DNA of 6,961 nt from Streptococcaceae bacterium (GCA_031279745.1 JAITHN010000181.1:1-6961), one strand, 5' to 3'; counted from the first letter of the stretch, positions 1 to 6,621 are shown. The notes: generated by a model from the sequence alone, not told the origin. Numbers and translations: made by a program.

Positions 1-1361
1 CGAAGAATAACGAAGCTCGTTTAAGACCGCAAACACAAGCGAATTCAAAAACATCAGAGCAAGTTCGTGCAAGAAGGTCAGAATCTAAGGGAATCAAGGC
101 AGCCTATACATCTTCCAATAAAGGAAAAAAGAGTAAAGAAAAAGAGCAAGCTCAAGTTCCCAAGCAGACTAAAACCCCGTCAAATCGTCGTAGAGGAAAA
201 AAAGAGGACGATAAGGCTGGAAAAAATAAAGAGTTTGATGTGCGCGACAAGGAAGACAAGATTGTAAGCAATATTGTGAAAGTGATTGTCGGTGTTTTAG
301 TTCTGTTACTGATTGTGGTGGGGGTAACTGGATATAGTTGGTTCACTTCTTCAACACAACCACTGGATAAAAATAATCACACGTACATTTCTGTAAATAT
401 TCCTATAGGTTCAAGTAATAAACAAATTGGTGGGATTTTACATAAAGCCAAGGTCATCAAAAATGGGACGGTATTCAACTACTATACGAAGTTTCATAAT
501 TTAACCAATTTCCAAAGTGGATATTATAACTTCCAACCAAGCATGACGCTTGACCAAATTGCCCACGAACTTCAAAAAGGTGGAACAGAAACGCCGCAAC
601 TTCCTTCTTTAGGGAAGATTACGATTCCTGAAGGCTATACGATAGATCAGATTGCAGAAGCGATGACGGTAAATATGGCAACGAAAAAGGGAGAAAAAAC
701 TCCGTTTTCTAAGGACGAATTCATCAAACTGATGAAATCCGATACATTCTTCAAAAAAATGCTTGCCAAGTACCCTGAAATGCTTGATAGCGCAGCGAAA
801 GCTAAAGGGACTAGGTACCGTCTAGAAGGCTATCTGTTCCCTGCAACGTATGATTATAGTAAGGAAACAACAGTTGAAGCGCTAGCGGAACAAATGCTTG
901 CAACAATGAATAGCAATCTCCAACCTTATTTACTGCAAATTAAAGCGAAAGGTCTCTCACTTCAAGAAATCTTATCGCTTGCAAGTTATATTGAAAAAGA
1001 AGGAGCGACAGAAGCGGATCGTCGTAATATCGCTCAAGTTTTCTACAATAGACTTGCAATCAACATGCCTCTACAAACGAATATCTCTGTTCTTTATGCA
1101 GAGGGTCGTCTTGGAGGGAAAATCACAGCAAATGACGATAAAATGATCAATACGAAGATCAAGAGCCCTTATAATTTATACACGAATACAGGATTTGGAC
1201 CAGGTCCAGTAGGGTCGCCAAGCATAGACTCAATTGAAGCTGCAGTCGATCCAAAAGCGAATGATTATCTTTATTTCGTTGCAGATCCTAAAACTGGAAA
1301 AGTGTACTTCTCAACGACGATTGAAGAACATGATCAAAATGTAGCAAAATATATTGGTTAG
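1..1361 (+). CDS. mltG: Endolytic murein transglycosylase MltG (YceG-like), 5'-partial
   Basis: MltG is a membrane-anchored lytic transglycosylase that cuts nascent glycan strands internally and so helps set glycan length during wall synthesis. The frame is open from the window edge (first full codon at base 3), giving 452 visible residues. An N-terminal cytoplasmic part of about 90 residues, rich in Lys, Arg, Gln and Ser, precedes one membrane helix (about 91-113, IVGVLVLLLIVVG). The extracellular YceG-like domain follows, with PEGYT, the LEGYLFPATY segment and ASYIEKEG. The first Glu of IEKE (codon 993-995) aligns with the catalytic Glu218 of E. coli MltG. GFGPGPVGSPS and YLYFVAD near the C-terminus are also family landmarks. 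GTG at 240 could be read as a start, but it has no ribosome binding site, and the preceding 79 codons are open and resemble the basic cytoplasmic tail of enterococcal homologues, so I treat it as an internal Val. The conserved LQ(T/S)D motif reads LQTN. Family assignment is near certain; the true start lies outside the window. Confidence 0.95.
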   Translation, partial: KNNEARLRPQTQANSKTSEQVRARRSESKGIKAAYTSSNKGKKSKEKEQAQVPKQTKTPSNRRRGKKEDDKAGKNKEFDVRDKEDKIVSNIVKVIVGVLVLLLIVVGVTGYSWFTSSTQPLDKNNHTYISVNIPIGSSNKQIGGILHKAKVIKNGTVFNYYTKFHNLTNFQSGYYNFQPSMTLDQIAHELQKGGTETPQLPSLGKITIPEGYTIDQIAEAMTVNMATKKGEKTPFSKDEFIKLMKSDTFFKKMLAKYPEMLDSAAKAKGTRYRLEGYLFPATYDYSKETTVEALAEQMLATMNSNLQPYLLQIKAKGLSLQEILSLASYIEKEGATEADRRNIAQVFYNRLAINMPLQTNISVLYAEGRLGGKITANDDKMINTKIKSPYNLYTNTGFGPGPVGSPSIDSIEAAVDPKANDYLYFVADPKTGKVYFSTTIEEHDQNVAKYIG

Positions 1362-1388
1362 GGAATCTGTCACGAGTATAGGGATTGA

Positions 1389-1417
1389 TTGTCAAGATGT
1401 GAAAATTTGTGTAATAT
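1389..1417 (+). promoter_or_regulatory. Sigma-A-type promoter for greA
   Basis: TTGTCA (1389-1394) and TAATAT (1412-1417) are separated by exactly 17 bases, close to the TTGACA/TATAAT consensus. Transcription would start near 1424, leaving a leader of roughly 33 bases before the greA ATG. No intrinsic terminator is visible between the mltG stop and this promoter, so read-through from mltG is also possible. This is judged from sequence only. Confidence 0.75.
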
Positions 1418-1456
1418 ATTTTGAGTATGGAATCAAAAATGAAAAGGTGAAACAAA

Positions 1457-1936
1457 ATGGCAGAAAAAATTTATGAAATGACCCAAGAAGGGTATGACAA
1501 ACTAAAAGCAGAGTTGGAAAAGAAAATCTCTGTCGACCGTCCAGAAGTTGTGGAACGTATTAAAATTGCTCGTTCATACGGAGATCTTTCAGAAAACTCC
1601 GAGTATGAAAGCGCGAAAAACGAACAAGCACTTTTAGAAGGTCAAATTCAAGAAATTGACAAACAGATTCGATTTGCCAGAATCGTAGATTCAAGTGCGA
1701 TTCCAAAGGACGAAATTTCTATTGGGAAGAAAGTGACTTTTGTCGAAGAACCAGGTGGAGTTGAAGAAGTTTACTACATCGTGGGAAGTGCAGAAGCAAA
1801 CCCAATTGAAGGTCGTATTTCTAACGAGAGTCCTATTGCAAGTGCGATGATTGGGCGAAAGGTTGGGGAAACGGTTACGATTTCCACACCTGGCGGGGAC
1901 ATGAAATTGAAAATCCAGAAGGTGGAAAAAGCATAA
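1457..1936 (+). CDS. greA: Transcription elongation factor GreA
   Basis: GreA enters the secondary channel of RNA polymerase and stimulates cleavage of backtracked RNA, rescuing stalled complexes. The product has 159 residues, against about 158 usually. The N-terminal two-helix coiled coil (about 1-77) carries the signature tip SYGDLSENSEYESAK. Asp43 and Glu46 there correspond to the acidic residues (Asp41 and Glu44 in E. coli) that position the catalytic Mg. The C-terminal part (about 82-158) is the FKBP-like polymerase-binding domain, with GRISNESPIASAMIGRKVG as its typical core. The start is set by AAGGTG (1444-1449), seven bases before the ATG. The gene follows mltG, a common pairing in Lactobacillales, has its own promoter, and its stop codon directly abuts the next ATG, indicating cotranscription with the YceD gene. 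Confidence 0.97.
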   Translation: MAEKIYEMTQEGYDKLKAELEKKISVDRPEVVERIKIARSYGDLSENSEYESAKNEQALLEGQIQEIDKQIRFARIVDSSAIPKDEISIGKKVTFVEEPGGVEEVYYIVGSAEANPIEGRISNESPIASAMIGRKVGETVTISTPGGDMKLKIQKVEKA

Positions 1937-2491
1937 ATGGAAATTAAATGGTCCTTGCAAGAGTTATTGAAGAAAGTGAACGAAGTTCTAGAATTTTCTC
2001 ACATTCTACAAGTGGAAGATGAGTTGAAAACTAGAGAAAAAGAAATACTAGCGGTTTCAGATGTCACTGTAAACGGAACAATAAGTGTTTTAAAGGAAGA
2101 ATTCATCCTTTCCTATAACATGGAATATTTCTTGACTCTCCCTTCTTCTCGCTCGTTAATTCCGGTGAAAAAACTGTTTTCGATTCAAGTGACAGAAGTC
2201 TTCATGACAAAAGAAAGCTTTGAGCAAAAGAAATTGGAAGACTTGGAGGAAGAAGTGCTCATCATTGAGGCGAACACCCTTTCTCTTAGTGAGTCTGTAA
2301 AAGACAATATCTTGTTGGAAATCCCGCTAAAAGTCTTAACGGAAGAAGAAGAACACACGACCCATCTCCCAAAGGGGCAGGATTGGGAAGTGATTTCCGA
2401 GGAAGGATTTAAGAGTCGTTCCAAACAATCGGAAGAAGAGGCTACGAGTCCATTTTCTGGTCTTGAAGACTTGTTTAAAGAAGATGAATAA
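1937..2491 (+). CDS. YceD family (DUF177) protein, cysteine-free
   Basis: This is a 184-residue acidic soluble protein. I assign it to YceD/DUF177 from the MxIKWSLQEL opening, the LTLPSSRSLIPV segment (66-77), the DNILLEIPLKVL segment (123-134) and the GxDWEVISEE segment (148-156), in the family's usual order. YceD in E. coli and plants is linked to 23S rRNA accumulation and 50S assembly; the biochemical activity is not settled. In many homologues the segment reads LPCxRCLxPV and a second Cys pair lies near the C-terminal third. Here Ser70 and Ser73 replace the first pair, and the whole protein has no Cys, so no zinc site is possible. I recall similar loss in other Lactobacillales members. 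The ATG directly follows the greA TAA, and its ribosome binding site AGGTGG (1920-1925) lies inside greA, implying translational coupling. The usual downstream rpmF is not present; a terminator follows. Family confidence is good; function in this organism is inferred. Confidence 0.83.
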   Translation: MEIKWSLQELLKKVNEVLEFSHILQVEDELKTREKEILAVSDVTVNGTISVLKEEFILSYNMEYFLTLPSSRSLIPVKKLFSIQVTEVFMTKESFEQKKLEDLEEEVLIIEANTLSLSESVKDNILLEIPLKVLTEEEEHTTHLPKGQDWEVISEEGFKSRSKQSEEEATSPFSGLEDLFKEDE

Positions 2492-2500
2492 ATATTAAGT

Positions 2501-2537
2501 AAGGCGCTGGACAGCACAATGTTCCAGCGTCTTTTTT
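2501..2537 (+). terminator. Intrinsic terminator of the greA-yceD unit
   Basis: Bases 2501-2511 (AAGGCGCTGGA) pair with 2523-2533 (TCCAGCGTCTT), giving an 11-bp stem with one G-U pair, an 11-base loop and a run of six T (2532-2537). It lies 10 bases after the YceD stop. The A/T ends of the stem also make weak bidirectional action conceivable, but the next gene reads the same way. Confidence 0.93.
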
Positions 2538-2609
2538 ATTTTCTGTAGAGTCGCTTAAACCATTATCCGGATGATAGAACTTAGTTTCGCTTTTATGCTT
2601 CATCTCCTA

Positions 2610-2669
2610 CAGAGTAGCCGATAACTTTATACGGACGGTTGAACTTGAATGATGATATCTGCTACTCTG
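2610..2669. repeat. Long inverted repeat within the intergenic cluster
   Basis: CAGAGTAGC (2610-2618) is perfectly complementary to GCTACTCTG (2661-2669). After one mismatch the arms continue as GATA (2620-2623) and TATC (2656-2659), so 13 of 14 positions pair across a loop of about 32 bases. No U-tract follows on either strand, so it is not an intrinsic terminator. Confidence 0.75.
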
Positions 2670-2690
2670 CCCAGAACCGTACGGATACTT

Positions 2691-2738
2691 AACCACTCTG
2701 TCGGATAACCACTCTGTCGGATAACCGTGCTGATGGAT
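2691..2738. repeat. 16-bp tandem repeat, two perfect copies plus one degenerate
   Basis: AACCACTCTGTCGGAT is present twice back to back (2691-2706 and 2707-2722). It is followed without a gap by AACCGTGCTGATGGAT (2723-2738), which matches at 11 of 16 positions, and then by another AAC. The perfect pair suggests recent duplication by slippage inside an older repeat. Confidence 0.9.
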
Positions 2739-2873
2739 AACGGAACTATCGCCAAGCCGCTCTTTCCTAGCTTTGTTGCCTGCCACCTTGTCGATGCCTA
2801 AGCCCTGAATATTATGAATCTTTCTTAATTTTTTTTAAATAATTAGAACAAAGAAAAAAAATTATACAAAGCA

Positions 2874-2903
2874 TTATATTAATTAGAAGAATCGTGGTAT
2901 ATT
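2874..2903 (+). promoter_or_regulatory. Extended -10 promoter for the gnd operon
   Basis: TGGTATATT (2895-2903) gives an extended -10 element with the hexamer TATATT. The -35 region is weak: TTATAT at 2874-2879 with an 18-base spacer. An A/T-rich tract lies just upstream. Transcription would start near 2910, giving a leader of about 73 bases before the gnd ATG. This is the best candidate in the gap, but it is not proven. Confidence 0.6.
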
Positions 2904-2924
2904 AAATTTGAGGATTTTATTTTC

Positions 2925-2945
2925 TAATGATGGAGCCCATCATTA
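2925..2945. promoter_or_regulatory. Perfect 9-bp dyad in the gnd leader (operator or 5' stem-loop)
   Basis: TAATGATGG (2925-2933) and CCATCATTA (2937-2945) form a perfect inverted repeat around AGC. It lies about 15-35 bases downstream of the predicted transcription start. The symmetry suits a dimeric repressor operator; as RNA it would be a tight hairpin near the 5' end. No T-run follows directly, so it is not a standard terminator. A second palindrome, TTACGTAA (2943-2950), overlaps its right end. The function is inferred. Confidence 0.55.
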
Positions 2946-2982
2946 CGTAAGCCTTTTAATAATCTTTGATAAGGAGTTATAT

Positions 2983-4401
2983 ATGTCGAAAGCTAATTTT
3001 GGTGTTGTCGGAATGGCAGTAATGGGAAAAAACCTAGCCATGAACATCGAGAGTCGTGGGTATACAGTAGCAATCTTTAACCGCACGGCTTCTAAGACAG
3101 AAGAAGTAGTAAAGGAACATCCTGAGCGGAATTTCATTCCAACATACTCAATTGAGGAATTTGTTCAGACGATCGAAACACCGCGCAGAATCATGTTGAT
3201 GGTGCAAGCAGGTCACGCAACAGATGCAACGATACAGTCGTTGCTTCCATATTTGTCAAAAGGAGATGTGCTAATAGATGGGGGAAATACACATTTTCCG
3301 GATACAATGCGCAGAAATAAAGAACTAGATGAATCAGGAATTAATTTCATAGGGGCGGGTGTTTCTGGTGGAGAAAAAGGAGCTCTTGAAGGGCCATCCA
3401 TCATGCCAGGTGGGCAAAAAGAAGCCTATGACCTTATTGCGCCTGTTTTCGAGCAAATTGCTGCAAAAGCAGAAGACGGGGAAGCATGTGTAACGTATAT
3501 CGGGCCAAACGGTGCAGGACACTATGTGAAAATGGTGCACAACGGGATTGAATACGGGGACATGCAACTCATTGCTGAAAGCTATGCCTTGTTGGAAAGT
3601 TTATTAGGGCTGGGTGCAGATGAGCTTCATGAAGTATTTGCTGAATGGAACCGCGGGGAGCTTGACAGCTACCTCGTTGAAATAACCGCAGACATCCTAA
3701 CTAGAAAAGATGATCTGACAGATGCAGCAATTGTTGACAGCATTTTAGATTCTGCTGGAAACAAAGGGACTGGAAAATGGACGAGTCAATCTGCGCTTGA
3801 TTTAGGTGTTCCGCTTCCGCTGATTACAGAGTCTGTTTTTGCAAGATTTATTTCCGCTTACAAAGACGAACGTGTGAAAGCGAGCCGTATCTTAGAAGGA
3901 CCTGAGAAAACGCCTTACCAAGGAGATAGAGCAGAACTGATTGAAAAAATTCGCCAAGCGCTCTATTTCTCAAAAATCATGAGCTATGCACAAGGGTTCT
4001 CTCAATTGAGAGCAGTTTCAAAAGAAGAGGGCTGGGACTTGCCGTTTGGTGAGATTGCAAAAATTTGGCGTGCAGGATGCATCATTCGTGCAAGATTCTT
4101 GCAAAAGATCACTGACGCATATGAGGCGGATGCTGATTTGGAAAACCTTTTATTGAACGAATATTTTTCGGAGATCACCAAAAAATATCAAAGTTCTGTA
4201 AGAGAAGTCGTTCAATTAGCAGTTGCTAATGGAATTCCTGTTCCAACATTTTCAAGTGGATTGGCCTACTTCGATTCATATAGAAGCGAACGCTTGCCAG
4301 CAAACTTGATACAAGCGCAGAGAGATTATTTTGGTGCACATACATACGAGCGTGTGGATAGAGAAGGAATTTTCCACTATGATTGGTATGACGAAAAGTA
4401 A
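2983..4401 (+). CDS. gnd: 6-phosphogluconate dehydrogenase, NADP+-dependent, decarboxylating
   Basis: Gnd converts 6-phosphogluconate to ribulose 5-phosphate and CO2 with reduction of NADP+, the third step of the oxidative pentose phosphate pathway, in the cytosol. The product has 472 residues, full length for the family. Residues 7-16 (GVVGMAVMGK) form the dinucleotide fold loop and NRT (33-35) fits NADP binding. The signature VSGGEKGALEGPSIMPGG spans 127-144. Lys183 and Glu190 in the GHYVKMVHNGIEYGDMQ segment match the catalytic pair of sheep 6PGDH. Arg447 and His453 in AQRDYFGAHTYER match the substrate site supplied by the partner subunit. I chose ATG 2983 because AAGGAG (2971-2976) lies six bases upstream and the protein then begins like the family. 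A TTG at 2908 in frame would add 25 residues unlike any homologue and removes the leader. It is the first gene of an apparent operon with a two-component system. Confidence 0.98.
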   Translation: MSKANFGVVGMAVMGKNLAMNIESRGYTVAIFNRTASKTEEVVKEHPERNFIPTYSIEEFVQTIETPRRIMLMVQAGHATDATIQSLLPYLSKGDVLIDGGNTHFPDTMRRNKELDESGINFIGAGVSGGEKGALEGPSIMPGGQKEAYDLIAPVFEQIAAKAEDGEACVTYIGPNGAGHYVKMVHNGIEYGDMQLIAESYALLESLLGLGADELHEVFAEWNRGELDSYLVEITADILTRKDDLTDAAIVDSILDSAGNKGTGKWTSQSALDLGVPLPLITESVFARFISAYKDERVKASRILEGPEKTPYQGDRAELIEKIRQALYFSKIMSYAQGFSQLRAVSKEEGWDLPFGEIAKIWRAGCIIRARFLQKITDAYEADADLENLLLNEYFSEITKKYQSSVREVVQLAVANGIPVPTFSSGLAYFDSYRSERLPANLIQAQRDYFGAHTYERVDREGIFHYDWYDEK

Positions 4402-4418
4402 AACGTAAAGGAGAAAAA

Positions 4419-5108
4419 ATGAGTAAGGTACTAATTATTGAGGATGAAAAGAATTTAGCGAGCTTCCTTCAATTAGAATTAATGCATGAGGGATATGAGG
4501 TTGAAATTCAATACAATGGTCGTGCTGGATTGGATGCAGCGCTAGAATTGTCGGATGTAGATATTATCTTGTTGGATTTAATGTTGCCAGAATTAAATGG
4601 TTTAGAAGTGGCAAGAAGAATCCGCCAAGTAAAAGATACGCCGATTATTATGATGACTGCGAGAGATTCAGTTATCGATCGAGTGAGTGGTTTGGACCAT
4701 GGGGCGGATGACTATGTCGTGAAGCCGTTTGCAATTGAGGAAATGCTTGCACGTCTTCGTTCATTATTGCGCCGTTCTTCAGTGAAGCAGGAAACGATTG
4801 AGGATAGTGACAATAGAATTTCATACAGAGATATTTTTGTTGAAAAAGATAATCATATTGTGCGACGCGATGATCAAATCATCGTGCTTACAAAACGTGA
4901 ATATGAATTGCTTTTGAGCTTAATTGAAAATATCAATGTTGTCCAAGGTCGTGAAGATTTACTTCGCAAGGTTTGGGGATATGACAGCGATACAGAAACA
5001 AATGTCGTTGACGTATATATTCGTTATTTGAGAAACAAACTCGACGTTCCAGGAGAGGATAGTTACATTCAGACCGTTCGGGGTACTGGATATGTAATGC
5101 GTCGTTAA
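4419..5108 (+). CDS. OmpR/PhoB-type response regulator, CovR/LisR/EtaR group
   Basis: This is a DNA-binding output protein of a two-component system, 229 residues. The receiver domain (about 1-118) has the acidic pair Asp9/Glu10, the phosphoacceptor Asp53 in LLDLMLPELNG, Thr80 in MMTARDS and Lys102 in DDYVVKPF, so it should be phosphorylatable. The winged-helix domain (about 132-229) has LTKREYELL, the recognition region ETNVVDVYIRYLRNKL and the terminal IQTVRGTGYVMRR. The overall sequence resembles streptococcal CovR (CsrR), Listeria LisR and E. faecalis EtaR, which control envelope stress responses and virulence. The exact regulon here is unknown, so I give no symbol. The start is set by AAAGGAG (4407-4413), five bases before the ATG. 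It begins 17 bases after gnd, with no promoter or terminator apparent between them, and overlaps the kinase gene by one base. Confidence 0.95.
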   Translation: MSKVLIIEDEKNLASFLQLELMHEGYEVEIQYNGRAGLDAALELSDVDIILLDLMLPELNGLEVARRIRQVKDTPIIMMTARDSVIDRVSGLDHGADDYVVKPFAIEEMLARLRSLLRRSSVKQETIEDSDNRISYRDIFVEKDNHIVRRDDQIIVLTKREYELLLSLIENINVVQGREDLLRKVWGYDSDTETNVVDVYIRYLRNKLDVPGEDSYIQTVRGTGYVMRR

Positions 5109-6610
5109 TGCTAGAAGCAATAAAGGATAGAAAGAGCACGGGCCCATCTTTAACAGTAAAGTGGGCCTTTGCAAGTAGTGTCTTCATTTTTATCGTCTTC
5201 ACCATCTTTGCAGTCGTCACCTACAAGACTTCTGTCGATCTACTTACGACTAATGAACGAAAAAAAATGGAGCGAATCGTTCAAAAAGTTGAGGAGCGGC
5301 TGAGTATTCAAGATTCAGATTTGACGATTATTACGACCATTTCTGAATTGCAAAGAGAAGACGAGGCTGAAGGCGACCGAGATGAGGGACAAAAGAATAA
5401 TGCGGGAACGCTTTTAAGTGAAATCACTGCAGAAGGAGTGGTCCTCAACGTATATAGTCCCGACAAGTTTTTAGTTTATTCTTCGGATGGTAAAGAGATA
5501 AATTTGATCCAAAAGGAGAGTGATGGTCTAAAAACCGTTGGTCTCGGTCAGGAAACCGGATACTTAAAGACGCAAGAAATTCACAGTGCCTTAAACGGGA
5601 AGTTAATCGGATACATCCAAATCTTTTATAAACTGGATGAATTTTACCTTTTGCGGACGGAACTTTTAATTGTACTCTTAATTTTAGAGTGTTTAAGCAT
5701 GCTTATTTCATCCGTTTTAGGTTTTTTCTTGGCAAATTACTTTCTAAATCCCATCAAGATTTTAAAAAATACGATGGAAATCATTAAAGATGATCCGAAA
5801 TCTGAGATGAAGATGGAGGAATTGAATACCAATGACGAGTTGGAAGATTTGGCGAAAATTTTTAACGAGATGATTCTTCAGATGCGTGCGTACATTGAAT
5901 CTCAAGAACAGTTTGTAAGCGATGTTTCGCACGAATTGAGGACGCCGGTTGCGATTGTTGAAGGGCACCTCTCCATGCTTGCTAGGTGGGGGAAAGATGA
6001 TCCAGAAGTATTGGCGAAGGGGATTGATGCTTCTTTACAAGAAATTTCAAGGATGAAAAATCTTGTTCAGGAAATGCTCGAGCTCTCCCGTGCGGAAGTT
6101 ATGGATGACTCCTTCCTTTCCAAGACAACATGGGCAAAAGAAGTGGTTCAACGGACGGTTGAAAATTTCCGTCTTCTACATGCTGATTTTGAAATTATTT
6201 TTGAGGATCAATTGCCAAAAGATAAGATTGTGAAGTTTTACAAATATCATTTCGAACAATTGATGATTATTATGATTGACAATGCAATAAAGTATTCAAA
6301 AGACGACCATAGGATTATTGTATCAGTTGCTCTGGCGGGTTCAGGAGAGAGTGAAAGAGTGAAGATCTCTATCCAAGACTTCGGTGAAGGGATGAGCCAG
6401 GAAGATGCGGGGAAAATATTCAACCGCTTCTATCGAGTTGACAAGGCACGTGCGCGCACTAAGGGCGGGAATGGTCTAGGATTATCGATTGCAAAGAAAT
6501 TCATCACCAATTATAAAGGAACGATAACCGTAGATACGGAGCTAGACAAAGGGACGACATTTACGATTTATTTACCGCTTGCATTAAATCAATTTGAAAC
6601 AATCGACTAA
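5108..6610 (+). CDS. Membrane sensor histidine kinase, CovS/LisK/EtaS group
   Basis: This is the cognate sensor of the preceding regulator, 500 residues. Membrane helix 1 is at about 20-38 and helix 2 at about 184-212; between them lies an external sensor domain of about 145 residues with an acidic segment at 83-93. A HAMP linker (about 213-262, starting NPIK) leads to the HisKA dimerisation domain, with the phosphorylated His275 in SDVSHELRTP. The ATPase domain has the N box (MIDNAIKYSK, Asn392), G1 (DFGEG, 424-428), F box (IFNRFYRVDKA) and G2 (GGNGLGLSIAKKF), so all catalytic motifs are intact. The ATG shares its A with the last base of the regulator's TAA and has no strong ribosome binding site of its own, so translation is probably coupled. 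The arrangement matches CovRS/LisRK/EtaRS systems. The stimulus is not readable from sequence. Confidence 0.95.
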   Translation: MLEAIKDRKSTGPSLTVKWAFASSVFIFIVFTIFAVVTYKTSVDLLTTNERKKMERIVQKVEERLSIQDSDLTIITTISELQREDEAEGDRDEGQKNNAGTLLSEITAEGVVLNVYSPDKFLVYSSDGKEINLIQKESDGLKTVGLGQETGYLKTQEIHSALNGKLIGYIQIFYKLDEFYLLRTELLIVLLILECLSMLISSVLGFFLANYFLNPIKILKNTMEIIKDDPKSEMKMEELNTNDELEDLAKIFNEMILQMRAYIESQEQFVSDVSHELRTPVAIVEGHLSMLARWGKDDPEVLAKGIDASLQEISRMKNLVQEMLELSRAEVMDDSFLSKTTWAKEVVQRTVENFRLLHADFEIIFEDQLPKDKIVKFYKYHFEQLMIIMIDNAIKYSKDDHRIIVSVALAGSGESERVKISIQDFGEGMSQEDAGKIFNRFYRVDKARARTKGGNGLGLSIAKKFITNYKGTITVDTELDKGTTFTIYLPLALNQFETID

Positions 6611-6621
6611 TGCGCCACGAT

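Larger units (their letters stand above)
2543..2745. repeat. Degenerate intergenic repeat cluster (TTATCCG/CGGATAA cores)
   Basis: Three kinds of repetition overlap here. First, a diverged direct repeat of about 37 bases: 2547-2583 and 2611-2648 share AGAGT, a TTATxCGGA core and GAACTT. Second, a 16-base tandem repeat, described separately. Third, palindromic cores ATCCGGAT (2565-2572) and CCGTACGG (2677-2684). TTATCCG occurs in the + orientation at 2563 and as CGGATAA at 2702 and 2718. On the minus strand part of it reads TATCCGTACGGTTCTGG, which resembles short intergenic repeats I remember from enterococcal genomes; that recollection is unverified. It could be a decayed non-autonomous repeat element or a structured RNA. 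Confidence 0.6.
2539..2870. other. Gene-free intergenic stretch
   Basis: No open frame with a credible start and ribosome binding site is seen on either strand. The left two-thirds (about 2543-2745) is a cluster of degenerate direct, tandem and inverted repeats, described separately. About 2746-2815 is unique sequence of moderate GC in which I recognise nothing. From about 2816 onward it becomes strongly A/T-rich, including TTTTTTTTAAATAATT and AAAAAAAATTATA runs that could act as an UP element for the gnd promoter. No tRNA cloverleaf or rpmF-like small gene was found. Confidence 0.7.

Noticed and set aside
67..267. 66-codon + strand frame overlapping the start of mltG
   Set aside because: It is out of frame with mltG, which is open throughout, has a composition explained by an A-rich coding region, and shows no ribosome binding site.
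2185..2517. 110-codon minus-strand frame opposite the YceD gene
   Set aside because: It is a Ser-rich antisense shadow of a Glu/Lys-rich gene, runs through the terminator stem, and matches no family I recognise.
2691..2738. CRISPR array
   Set aside because: The 16-bp units are contiguous with no spacers, only two are perfect, and no cas genes are nearby.
2492..2820. rpmF or another small gene after yceD
   Set aside because: No frame with a zinc-ribbon L32-like sequence or credible start was found on either strand, and a terminator directly follows yceD.
2908..2982. 25-residue N-terminal extension of Gnd from TTG 2908
   Set aside because: It lacks a ribosome binding site, starts at or before the predicted transcription start, and has no counterpart in the family. 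ATG 2983 has AAGGAG at ideal spacing and gives the normal Gnd N-terminus.
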